Below, one piece after another: positions 37,095 to 45,324 of a stretch of DNA of 64,000 nt; within the stretch, counting starts at the first letter, position 1; every line of letters begins with the position of its first letter. The stretch is taken from contig NZ_JAFEWE010000016.1 of assembly GCF_017355785.1 (NCBI RefSeq), forward strand, positions 62,001 through 126,000. The letters are read 5' to 3'. The translations under genes were made by a program, and so were the position numbers. A model generated the notes under the pieces. The model saw nothing but the letters and a program-made list of their open reading frames with translations. It ran no database searches and was not told where the DNA came from. This stretch comes from Desertivirga arenae (lineage in GTDB: Bacteria > Bacteroidota > Bacteroidia > Sphingobacteriales > Sphingobacteriaceae).

Positions 37095-38294
37095 TCAAGC
37101 ATCTTCAAACACTTTGGCCCTCATCACGAGAAATGATATTAATAACCCAAAGCAACCTATCAATGCATAAGAATAACGAAGGCTTGATAGAGCAGACACA
37201 TAACCTATTAATGGAGGTCCAAGCAAGAATCCGAAATAGCTGATACTCGAAACCATAGCTAAAGCAGTGCCGGCTGAGATACGTTTGTTCTTGCCTGCGA
37301 TACTATATAGTGTGGGAACCACACTCGAGACGCCAAGACCAACGAGCATAAAGCCCAACGTTGCAGGAATCAGGGATGGAAAAAATACAGAAATGGCCAT
37401 CCCCGCAGAAATTGTCAGGCCGCTATACTGAATTGTCCTTTTACGACCGAATTTGGAGATAATGCGGTCGCCGATAAATCGGCCTGTTGCCATCATCACC
37501 ATAAAAGAGGCATATCCTACTACTACAAATCGCGAGGGAGCTTCAACGATTTCTTTGAAGTAAACCCCACTCCAGTCAAACATGGCTCCTTCCGTACCCA
37601 TGCAGCAGAATCCAACAACGCCCAATATGGCCAGTGATGCATCTGGTTTTACAAAAAATCTGCCTTTTTTATTTGCCTCCATGGCCGGTTTTGCCGGAAC
37701 AAGAAAAGGATAATTTATAAGTGTATTCGAAAAGATCAGCAGGATGATGAAGCAAAAGTGCTGGAATGGTGTCATTCCAAAATTTACCATAAGTAGTCCT
37801 ATTAGGGCTCCAGTAAATCCTGCAATGCTCCAGGCTCCATGAAAGGAAGCCATAATTGATCTTCCGAAGAGCTTTTCTGCTTCAACTCCCTGGGTATTAC
37901 AAGAGATGTTAGCAATATTACCGATGATACCAAACAGGAATAGGGAAGCCATAAGAGCCAATGAACTAGTCGCTAGTCCCAATATACACAAACCCAGTAC
38001 ATACAGCGGCGCGGCAATTGCAAGTATTTTTTTACTACCAAAAAGCGAAACTAATTTTGCAGATAGGGGCATAGTACAGAGTTGACCTGCAGGAAGGGCC
38101 AGAAGAATAGTGCCGAGAGCAGCATCCGAGAGGTCGAGTTCATGCTTGATATCAGGAATACGACTAGCCCATGAAGCGAAGGCTATTCCTTGACCGAAAT
38201 AGAATGCAGAAACTGCTATCCTCATCCGTCTCAAACTGCCAAACTGCTCCTTACCTTCATTGTCTTTGTTAGTGCTTATCGAGTGATTATCCAT
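37095..38294 (-). CDS. MFS transporter, YbjJ type
   Basis: Membrane protein of 399 aa with about twelve helices. The start RIAVSAFYFGQGIAFASWASRIPDIK, LSDAALGTILLALPAGQLCTMPL and the mid-protein GRFIGDRIISKFGRK are characteristic of the YbjJ-like branch of the major facilitator superfamily. Members are inner-membrane carriers whose substrates are mostly undefined; some are linked to sugars. The gene diverges from the GH43-GH51-GH97 operon, and the repeated GGGGTA boxes in the shared 308-base gap, read on its strand, have the same orientation and a similar distance (about 210-235 bases) as those before susC. Co-regulation is therefore possible. Confidence 0.85.
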   Translation of the reverse strand: MDNHSISTNKDNEGKEQFGSLRRMRIAVSAFYFGQGIAFASWASRIPDIKHELDLSDAALGTILLALPAGQLCTMPLSAKLVSLFGSKKILAIAAPLYVLGLCILGLATSSLALMASLFLFGIIGNIANISCNTQGVEAEKLFGRSIMASFHGAWSIAGFTGALIGLLMVNFGMTPFQHFCFIILLIFSNTLINYPFLVPAKPAMEANKKGRFFVKPDASLAILGVVGFCCMGTEGAMFDWSGVYFKEIVEAPSRFVVVGYASFMVMMATGRFIGDRIISKFGRKRTIQYSGLTISAGMAISVFFPSLIPATLGFMLVGLGVSSVVPTLYSIAGKNKRISAGTALAMVSSISYFGFLLGPPLIGYVSALSSLRYSYALIGCFGLLISFLVMRAKVFEDA

Positions 38295-38500
38295 TCCTAC
38301 GTTCTTACTGTTGCCAAAGATCGCTTAAACAACAGATGCAAAGAGCTATTGTATTCAATTTTTTCAATTTATACATCTTATCCGGGGGAATTGAAAGCTC
38401 TTTTAGCTAGATGACCTGAACCCAGGGGAGAGAAATATCGCGAAGTCAGGATAGGCAGCATTTAATTTTTACAAGGCTTGCTTTAAATTCGCTTCTTCTC

Positions 38501-38532
38501 AGGGGGTAATTAAATAAAATAGAGGGGTAATA
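38501..38532. promoter_or_regulatory. Repeat pair related to the susC operator
   Basis: AGGGGGTA (38501-38508) and GAGGGGTA (38522-38529) are 21 bases apart. They are the reverse complement of the TACCCCTC boxes upstream of susC. After the first box come three bases and then AAATAAAA, matching GACTAAAA (the reverse complement of TTTTAGTC) at 6 of 8 positions. The second copy keeps only the core box. The pair lies in the gap between the MFS gene and the GH43 operon and could serve either. Similarity is seen directly; a shared regulator is inference. Confidence 0.5.
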
Positions 38533-38543
38533 ACAATATTTTT

Positions 38544-38572
38544 AATATAATTGTATTACTGACAATTATATT
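38544..38572. promoter_or_regulatory. Perfect 11-bp inverted repeat at the GH43 promoter
   Basis: AATATAATTGT (38544-38554) and ACAATTATATT (38562-38572) are separated by 7 bases. The right arm overlaps a near-consensus -7 box TATATTTA (38567-38574), preceded by TTTA (38541-38544). A start near 38581 would give a leader of about 20 bases. A protein bound here would block or position RNA polymerase. The remainder of the 308-base gap shows nothing else. Confidence 0.4.
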
Positions 38573-38602
38573 TACAACCACACACTAATTACGATTCAAC
38601 CA

Positions 38603-39673
38603 ATGATTTCCCTAAGATCAATGTTTCTTATGTTGTCTGTTTTGTTAATCACAACGACTTATGGTCAGACAAGGAGAAAGCTGCCGAAAGAAAAACAAAT
38701 GGGTGCCTATCTGTTGGTCTATTTCAAGGATGATACTCATGGACTATATTATGCGGTAAGTAAAGACGGTTATAGCTTTACGGATGTTAATGGATCTAAG
38801 CCGATCATTGCCGGAGATACTATTGCTGAGCAGAAAGGTATACGGGATCCCTATATATATCGTGCTCCTGACGGGATGTTTTATTTAGCTCTTACAGACC
38901 TGCACATTTATGCTAAGAAAGCAGGTTATAGAGATTCCGAGTGGGAAAGGGATGGAGCGCAGTATGGCTGGGGTAACAACAGAGGTATTGTTTTAATGAA
39001 ATCGCCAGACCTCATTCACTGGTCACACACTGTTTTGCGCGTTGACAAAGCTTTTCCAGAACTTGCGAACATCGGCTGTGCCTGGGCACCGGAACTGATC
39101 TACGATGAGAAGGAGAGGAAGACGATGATGTACTTTACTATGCGATTCGGTAAAGAGAAGGAAAAGGTTTATTATACCTATATGAATAAGGATTTTACAG
39201 CCATGGAAACTTTACCAAAGGCGCTTTTTGAATATCCTAAACCCAATATTGCTTATATAGATGCGGATATAACTAAAGTTGGAAATAAGTATCACATGTT
39301 TTATGTACCGCATGAAGGTACTGCAGGGATTAAACATGCTGTGTCTGACTCCATAAACGCAGGGTATAGGTATGAGGAAACACAGGTAGACCCCGAGCGT
39401 GTGGGATGTGAAGCTCCCACGATTTATAAAAGGATCGGAGAAAATAAATGGGTGCTTATATACGATATATACCGAATTAATCCTCACAATTTTGGTTTTA
39501 GCGAAACTTCTGATTTTGTCCATTTCAAAAATTTGGGACATTTTAACGAAGGAGTAATGAAGGCAACCAATTTTTCTTCACCCAAGCATCCTGCGGTAAT
39601 ACAGATCACGGCTAAAGAAGCCAGGAAAATATCAAAGAATTGGAACTCGGGGTTACAGTTGCAGGGCAATTGA
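38603..39673 (+). CDS. GH43-family glycosidase (arabinofuranosidase/xylosidase/galactanase group)
   Basis: Exported protein of 356 aa (signal cleaved near TTYGQ) with a five-bladed propeller: LVYFKDDTHGLYYAVSKDG (blade 1), GIRDPYIYRAPDGMFYL with the conserved Asp of GH43, CAWAPELIYDE, and GCEAPTIYKR holding the general acid Glu. GH43 enzymes mainly release arabinofuranose or xylose, and some act on beta-1,3-galactan. It heads an operon with GH51 and GH97 (gaps of 55 and 30 bases), which fits arabinose removal from plant arabinan or arabinogalactan. The first-blade motif is unusual (FKDDTHG), so assignment of the catalytic base is uncertain. Confidence 0.85.
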   Translation: MISLRSMFLMLSVLLITTTYGQTRRKLPKEKQMGAYLLVYFKDDTHGLYYAVSKDGYSFTDVNGSKPIIAGDTIAEQKGIRDPYIYRAPDGMFYLALTDLHIYAKKAGYRDSEWERDGAQYGWGNNRGIVLMKSPDLIHWSHTVLRVDKAFPELANIGCAWAPELIYDEKERKTMMYFTMRFGKEKEKVYYTYMNKDFTAMETLPKALFEYPKPNIAYIDADITKVGNKYHMFYVPHEGTAGIKHAVSDSINAGYRYEETQVDPERVGCEAPTIYKRIGENKWVLIYDIYRINPHNFGFSETSDFVHFKNLGHFNEGVMKATNFSSPKHPAVIQITAKEARKISKNWNSGLQLQGN

Positions 39674-39728
39674 AGTTCCGGATTGAAGGAATACACTAAT
39701 CAACTATATAACACAAGCTAAATTAGGC

Positions 39729-42323
39729 ATGAAAAATTTTTTATTATCTCTTGTATTTATCCTGGCTACGCTTTGCCCGGGAACTAGCTTTGCTATAAAC
39801 AAAGTTGGATACGATAGACCAGATTCCGTTTATTTATTCTCGTATGGGACCAATGGTTTACGCTTTGCCTGGAGCCTTGATAAACAAAATTGGACGAGAA
39901 TAGGAAACGGGTACATTTTTCTAAAGAGTGATTACGGGACCTGGGGAGCAGAGAAGAAAATGTATACTCCATATCTTTTTAAGGGGAAAGATAACCTTTG
40001 GCAGCTAGTGTGGAGCCTCAACGATTATACTTTGCAATTCGCTCATTCAAGTTCCAAGGATCTTGTTAGCTGGGGGCCGCAAAGTTATCCCTATATAAAC
40101 AAGGGTAAAAATATCTTAAAGCCGGTTATCTCTTATAACCACGCTTCGCAGATTCACGAGGTAAGCTGGGTGGATGGAAATGGTAAATACTACCAAACCA
40201 CAAGCAAAGATCTAAAGAACTATTCGAAGGCAGAAGAGGTAACTGCCTCTGCGTACAAAAATAAGAGTGTAACAATAGTAATTGCCGGAGAATCTAACGA
40301 GGGGCAGATTCATAGAGTTAGCTGGAATATAGTGGATGGATTGATTAAAAGTTATGAACTTCAACAATTTAAGGCGGCCCAGAACTCGGAGGTGGCAAAG
40401 GACGACCCACAACGCTTTGCCGGACTAAAGCCGCTCGATGCCAAAATAGTGCTCCATCCCCAGGAAACTAAAAGAATAAGTGACCTCCTTACCGGGGTTT
40501 TCTTTGAGGACATTAATTATGCGGCTGATGGAGGATTATATGCAGAACTAGTTCAGAACAGGGGCTTTGAATATCACCCATACGATAAAAAGTATAGGGA
40601 TAAGGATTGGGACGCGAGCTATGCCTGGTCTATAAAAGGGGAGAAGGCCACTTTAACTATCGATTCGCTCAGTCCCATACATCCTAACAATAAGCATTTT
40701 GCGGTATTGAAAGTTGAAAGACCTGGTGCTTCCCTCACCAATTCAGGATATGATGGGATAGCAGTCAAAAAGGGTCTTTCCTATAATTTTTCAGCTTTTA
40801 TAAAGCAAGTTGAGGGGACTGGAAATAAAGTAGAAGTCCGCCTGGTGAGTGATAAACAAGGAGTTTTAGCTAAAACAGTGCTGAGGTATCCGGCTTCCGG
40901 ATGGAAAACACTAAATTCAACTCTCAAACCTTCTAGTGATGCTGTCGATGTCAGGTTAGAGTTACAGCCATTGAGTTCTGGTGCTCTTGCCTTTGATATG
41001 GTCTCTTTATTTCCCACAAATACTTTCAAAGGGAGGAAAAATGGCTTGCGTGCTGATCTTGCTCAGGCTGTTGCCGATATACGCCCGCGTTTTATTCGTT
41101 TTCCTGGCGGTTGCGTTGCCCATGGTGACGGACTTGCAAATATCTATCGCTGGAAAAATACTATCGGGCCGCTGGAAACCAGGAAAGGAGACCGGAATAT
41201 ATGGAACTATCATCAAAGTATGGGCTTAGGCTTTTTTGAGTATTTCCAATTTTGTGAAGATATTGGAGCCGAACCTGTTCCTATAGTAGCAGCTGGAGTT
41301 CCTTGTCAAAATTCTTCGCACGGAGGCGGCGGTCAACAGGGAGGAATCCCAATGAGTGAGATGGACGAGTATATACAGGACGTTATTGACCTGGTAGAAT
41401 GGGCTAATGGAGGAGTGAATACCCCGTGGGGAAAAAAACGTGCAGACGCTGGACATCCTAAGCCTTTTAATCTTAAATATTTAGGTATTGGGAATGAAGA
41501 TCAAATTACAGAAGTGTTTAAAGAACGCTTCGAGATGATCTATAAGGCCGTGAGGAAAGCCCATCCTGAAATAACCATAATTGGTACTGCCGGGCCTTTC
41601 TTCGAAGGAACAGATTACGAGGAAGGCTGGAAAATAGCGTCTGACCTTAAAGTTCCTGTAATCGATGAACATTACTACCAGTCGCCCGGTTGGTTCATTA
41701 ATAACCAGGATTTCTACGACAAATACGACCGGTCCAAGTCGAAAGTATATCTGGGTGAATACGCAGCGAGTTTACCGGGAGGAAACCGTACAAACCTGGA
41801 AACTTCATTAGCAGAAGCTGTATACCTTACATCGCTGGAAAGAAATGGAGATGTTGTTCATATGGCTTCTTATGCACCACTTTTAGCAAAAGAAGGACAT
41901 ACACAATGGAATCCGGATATGATCTATTTTAATAATACAGAAGTAAAGCCAACGGTAGGTTACTATATACAGCAGCTATACGGTCAGAACGCAGGGGACC
42001 AGTACATTCCCGCTAGTCTCAATCTTTCTAATCCTTCAGAAAATGTGAGGAAAAGAATAGCTTATTCTGTAGTAAGAGACAGTAAAACGAATGATCTTAT
42101 TGTAAAGATGGTTAACGTACTGCCAACCAGCGTAAATGCCGGGATTAACTTCAATGGTATCACTACTGGCGGAAGGGTATTAAAAACAGTTATCACTGGT
42201 AATCCTGACGACAGAAGCGTTCAGCCTTTGAAATCTGAGCTTTCCTCATCAGCTTTCAATAATAATTTGGAATTACCTCCCTATTCTTTCACCGTATTAA
42301 GATTTAAACGTAAACAAAATTAA
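39729..42323 (+). CDS. GH51 alpha-L-arabinofuranosidase with N-terminal GH43-like propeller segment
   Basis: The 864-aa exported protein has a signal peptide (cleavage near SFAIN). Residues about 25-210 resemble blades of a GH43-like propeller (VYLFSYGTNGLRFAWS, MYTPYLFKGKDNLWQLVWS) but lack its acid motifs. A short linker is followed by the GH51 unit from about 235: ISDLLTGVFFEDINYAADGG, a CBM4-like insert (about 310-430), FIRFPGGCVAHG, acid/base Glu in YLGIGNEDQ, nucleophile Glu in VYLGEYAAS, and a C-terminal beta domain. GH51 releases alpha-arabinofuranose from arabinan, arabinoxylan and arabinogalactan. It is the middle gene of a three-gene operon. The N-terminal segment looks like a non-catalytic binding module. 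Confidence 0.93.
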   Translation: MKNFLLSLVFILATLCPGTSFAINKVGYDRPDSVYLFSYGTNGLRFAWSLDKQNWTRIGNGYIFLKSDYGTWGAEKKMYTPYLFKGKDNLWQLVWSLNDYTLQFAHSSSKDLVSWGPQSYPYINKGKNILKPVISYNHASQIHEVSWVDGNGKYYQTTSKDLKNYSKAEEVTASAYKNKSVTIVIAGESNEGQIHRVSWNIVDGLIKSYELQQFKAAQNSEVAKDDPQRFAGLKPLDAKIVLHPQETKRISDLLTGVFFEDINYAADGGLYAELVQNRGFEYHPYDKKYRDKDWDASYAWSIKGEKATLTIDSLSPIHPNNKHFAVLKVERPGASLTNSGYDGIAVKKGLSYNFSAFIKQVEGTGNKVEVRLVSDKQGVLAKTVLRYPASGWKTLNSTLKPSSDAVDVRLELQPLSSGALAFDMVSLFPTNTFKGRKNGLRADLAQAVADIRPRFIRFPGGCVAHGDGLANIYRWKNTIGPLETRKGDRNIWNYHQSMGLGFFEYFQFCEDIGAEPVPIVAAGVPCQNSSHGGGGQQGGIPMSEMDEYIQDVIDLVEWANGGVNTPWGKKRADAGHPKPFNLKYLGIGNEDQITEVFKERFEMIYKAVRKAHPEITIIGTAGPFFEGTDYEEGWKIASDLKVPVIDEHYYQSPGWFINNQDFYDKYDRSKSKVYLGEYAASLPGGNRTNLETSLAEAVYLTSLERNGDVVHMASYAPLLAKEGHTQWNPDMIYFNNTEVKPTVGYYIQQLYGQNAGDQYIPASLNLSNPSENVRKRIAYSVVRDSKTNDLIVKMVNVLPTSVNAGINFNGITTGGRVLKTVITGNPDDRSVQPLKSELSSSAFNNNLELPPYSFTVLRFKRKQN

Positions 42324-42353
42324 GCTTCCTTCAGGAAGTTAAATCGATCTGTA

Positions 42354-44312
42354 ATGAACCAAAATCAAAAAGCGAAAAAAAGATTTTTTACACTATTGTT
42401 CCTGGGCCTTAGCGTTGTTTGCACCGCTCAGAATCTAAAGGTAAGCAGTCCGGATAAACTCCTTCAGGTAGATTTGTCTGTGGATAATGGCCGCCCTCGT
42501 TATACGGTTTCTTATAAGGGGAAGACGATGCTTGAAAAGTCTCCACTCGGTCTTGTAAGTAATGTTGCTGATTTAAGTCAGGGACTTACCCTAACTGCCA
42601 GGAACGAAACATTTATTGATAAAAACTATACCCAAAGGAAAATTAAAAAGTCGACAGTTCACTATCAGGCAAATGAACTTACCTGTACTTTTAGTAATCC
42701 CCAAAAACAAACATTACAGGTCGTATTCCGTGTAAGCAACAACGATATTGCTTTTAGATATGCCCTTCCGGCAGATGGTGAAACAGCACGTTGTATTATC
42801 CAGAAGGAGGCAACTGGATTTGATTTTCCTTCAGAGACAACCACATTTTTAACTCCACAAGCTACTCCGATGATCGGTTGGAAGCATACAAAGCCGAGTT
42901 ATGAGGAAGAATACGAACCTGAGGCTCCATTAGGGAAAGCGTCTAAATATGGATTAGGTTATACTTTTCCCGGCTTGTTCCACGTAGGAAAAAATGGTTG
43001 GGTTTTAATTTCGGAGACAGGGGTAAGTAGTTCCTATTGCGCCTCCCGTTTGGGAGAAGGAACGAAAGATGGTTTGTTCAATCTCTCTTTTCCTGAAAAA
43101 GGAGAGAATAACGGTATTGGAAGTGCGGAACCTGGACTGGCTTTGCCTGGAGAAACTCCCTGGAGAACTATTACTGTTGGGGATGGATTGAAACCAATAG
43201 TAGAAACCACCATCCCTTTTGATGTGGTTGAGCCGCTTTACGAGCCATCCGTAGATTATAAATACGGAAGGGCAACCTGGAGCTGGATTATGTGGCAGGA
43301 TAACAGTATGAATTACGACGACCAAATTACCTTCATTGATCTGGCGGCAAAAATGGGGTATGAGTACATTCTTGTTGATGCTTTATGGGATACTCAGGTG
43401 GGCTATAACCGAATGCCGGAACTTTTCAATTATGCTAAATCGAAAGGAGTAGGGATATTTCTCTGGTATAATTCGAATGGTTACTGGAACGATGCACCAC
43501 AGGGAGCTAAAAACCGCATGAATAGTGCAAGCGCTCGTAAGAATGAGATGAAGTGGTTAAAAAGTTTAGGGGTAAAGGGCCTCAAGGTTGATTTCTTTGG
43601 GGGCGATAAACAAGAGACCATGAAATTATATGAAGACATTCTTTCAGACGCGAACGAGTATGGCTTAATGGTCATATTTCATGGGTGTACCTTGCCAAGA
43701 GGCTGGGAGAGAATGTATCCGAATTACGTAAGCAGTGAGGCCGTTCTTGCGTCGGAAAACCTTATCTTTAATCAACACTTTGACGATAATGAAGCTTTTA
43801 ATGCTTGTTTGCATCCCTTTATCCGTAATACAGTAGGAAGTATGGATTTTGGTGGTACCCTATTAAATAAGCGTCATAACCGGAAAAACGACGGAGGCAC
43901 TATACGTAAGACTACTGATATCTTTCAGCTCGCAACCGCTGTGCTATTCCAAAGCCCTATTCAGAATTTTGCGATAACCCCGAACAATCTGACAGATGTA
44001 CCTGCATTCGAGATCGACTTTATGAAACAAGTACCTACAACTTGGGATGAAACTCGTTTTGTTGATGGTTATCCTGGTAAGTATTGTGTACTTGCCCGGC
44101 GCAATGGTGAAAAGTGGTATGTTACCGGTGTGAATGCAGGCAAGGAACCTCTTAATTTAAACCTTAATCTTCCAATGCTGGCAAACTCTGAAGTCTCTTT
44201 TTATATTGATAATAAGGATAGAACACCTCGTTACGGGAAGAAGAAAATTAAAGCTAATGGAACTGTAAGTGTTCAGATACAACCTGAAGGTGGGGTAATC
44301 TTCTGTAAATAA
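42354..44312 (+). CDS. GH97 glycosidase, retaining (alpha-galactosidase-like) type
   Basis: A periplasmic enzyme of 652 aa (signal cleaved near VCTAQ). It has the GH97 N-terminal beta-sandwich, then a barrel with WSWIMWQDNSMNYDDQ, LVDALWDTQVGY, GLKVDFFGGDKQ, CTLPRGWERMYPNYVSSEAV and a C-terminal beta domain. Family members split into inverting alpha-glucosidases (SusB, which lack the Asp) and retaining enzymes with a nucleophilic Asp in VDFFG. Asp413 is present here, so a retaining alpha-galactosidase or beta-L-arabinopyranosidase is more likely than an alpha-glucosidase. This fits its operon with GH43 and GH51, and a terminator follows. Confidence 0.92.
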   Translation: MNQNQKAKKRFFTLLFLGLSVVCTAQNLKVSSPDKLLQVDLSVDNGRPRYTVSYKGKTMLEKSPLGLVSNVADLSQGLTLTARNETFIDKNYTQRKIKKSTVHYQANELTCTFSNPQKQTLQVVFRVSNNDIAFRYALPADGETARCIIQKEATGFDFPSETTTFLTPQATPMIGWKHTKPSYEEEYEPEAPLGKASKYGLGYTFPGLFHVGKNGWVLISETGVSSSYCASRLGEGTKDGLFNLSFPEKGENNGIGSAEPGLALPGETPWRTITVGDGLKPIVETTIPFDVVEPLYEPSVDYKYGRATWSWIMWQDNSMNYDDQITFIDLAAKMGYEYILVDALWDTQVGYNRMPELFNYAKSKGVGIFLWYNSNGYWNDAPQGAKNRMNSASARKNEMKWLKSLGVKGLKVDFFGGDKQETMKLYEDILSDANEYGLMVIFHGCTLPRGWERMYPNYVSSEAVLASENLIFNQHFDDNEAFNACLHPFIRNTVGSMDFGGTLLNKRHNRKNDGGTIRKTTDIFQLATAVLFQSPIQNFAITPNNLTDVPAFEIDFMKQVPTTWDETRFVDGYPGKYCVLARRNGEKWYVTGVNAGKEPLNLNLNLPMLANSEVSFYIDNKDRTPRYGKKKIKANGTVSVQIQPEGGVIFCK

Positions 44313-44331
44313 AACCGTTCATATTACATAT

Positions 44332-44356
44332 AAGAGGGCCAAATGGCCCTCTTTTT
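44332..44356 (+). terminator. Intrinsic terminator of the GH43-GH51-GH97 operon
   Basis: AAGAGGGCC (44332-44340), loop AAAT and GGCCCTCTT (44345-44353) form a perfect 9-bp stem that runs into a T-tract. It starts 20 bases after the GH97 stop. Confidence 0.92.
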
Positions 44357-44461
44357 ATTTATCGCTACCAGGAAAAATAAAATTTTATTAACCTTGCTTT
44401 CACAATTGTTCTGGTAAATTCATCCTCAAATTTCACGAATTAGCACACATATATTCTTCTA

Positions 44462-45310
44462 ATGAAAAAAGTACTCTTATTCATCTTTTGCTTAATTAGT
44501 TCTACGAGCTCCTTTGCTCAAAATAAAAAGTTACCTGGTATGAAGGTAGCAAGTTATAACCTTCGCCTCGACACGAAGTCAGATAGTTTGAATGCCTGGC
44601 CATATCGCAAAGAAAATGTTAAGGCTTTAATTGAATATCATGGTTTAGACCTGATTGGAACTCAGGAAGGGTATCTTCATCAGATAAAGGCGCTTACTGA
44701 AATTCCAGGATTTGCTTATTTTGGCGCAGGTCGAGATGATGGAAAACAAGCAGGTGAGCACTCTGCTATTCTTTACAGAAAGGATCGTTTTGCTATTCTC
44801 GATTCAGGAAATTTTTGGTTGAGAGAAACTCCTGCTCTACCGGGAAAAGGCTGGGATGCGGTTTGTTGTAACCGGATCTGTTCATGGGCGAAATTTAGAG
44901 ATAATTTAAGTGGTAAAAAATTTTACATGTTCAACGTTCATTTCGATCACCAGGGAGTTGTCGCACGGCGGGAGTCTGGGAAACTTATGGTAGCAAAAAT
45001 GAAAGAAATAGCAAAAGGTGCTCCGCTAATTTGCACTGGTGATTTCAATTCTACTCCAGAGACCGAGCAAATACAGACATTGTCTTCTTATCTTAACGAT
45101 AGTTATACTGCAACCCGAATGCCTCCTTATGGTCCGGTTGGAACTTTCAACGCCTTCAAATTTGCTGCTCCTTTAAAGGAACGAATAGACTATGTCTTTT
45201 TGAGTAAAGACTTTTTGATAAAAAAATATGGGGTGCTTACTGATGCAAAAGAACAGCGCTACCCATCTGACCATCTTCCTGTAGTGGCTGACGTAGAATT
45301 TCTAAAATAA
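44462..45310 (+). CDS. Exported endonuclease/exonuclease/phosphatase (EEP) family hydrolase
   Basis: Predicted periplasmic or secreted protein of 282 aa (signal MKKVLLFIFCLISSTSSFAQ). EEP-fold metal-binding motifs are in order: MKVASYNLRLD, LIGTQEG (Glu), MFNVHFDHQG (His and Asp), CTGDFNSTPET (Asp and Asn) and SDHLPVVADVEF (Asp-His). The superfamily includes DNases, sphingomyelinases and inositol-phosphate phosphatases. Exported Bacteroidota members of this branch are common near carbohydrate loci, and their substrate is not established. The gene starts 150 bases after the GH operon terminator and is followed 14 bases later by the SBF-family transporter gene, so the two are probably cotranscribed. 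Confidence 0.85.
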   Translation: MKKVLLFIFCLISSTSSFAQNKKLPGMKVASYNLRLDTKSDSLNAWPYRKENVKALIEYHGLDLIGTQEGYLHQIKALTEIPGFAYFGAGRDDGKQAGEHSAILYRKDRFAILDSGNFWLRETPALPGKGWDAVCCNRICSWAKFRDNLSGKKFYMFNVHFDHQGVVARRESGKLMVAKMKEIAKGAPLICTGDFNSTPETEQIQTLSSYLNDSYTATRMPPYGPVGTFNAFKFAAPLKERIDYVFLSKDFLIKKYGVLTDAKEQRYPSDHLPVVADVEFLK

Positions 45311-45324
45311 AACAGGCCTTGCTA

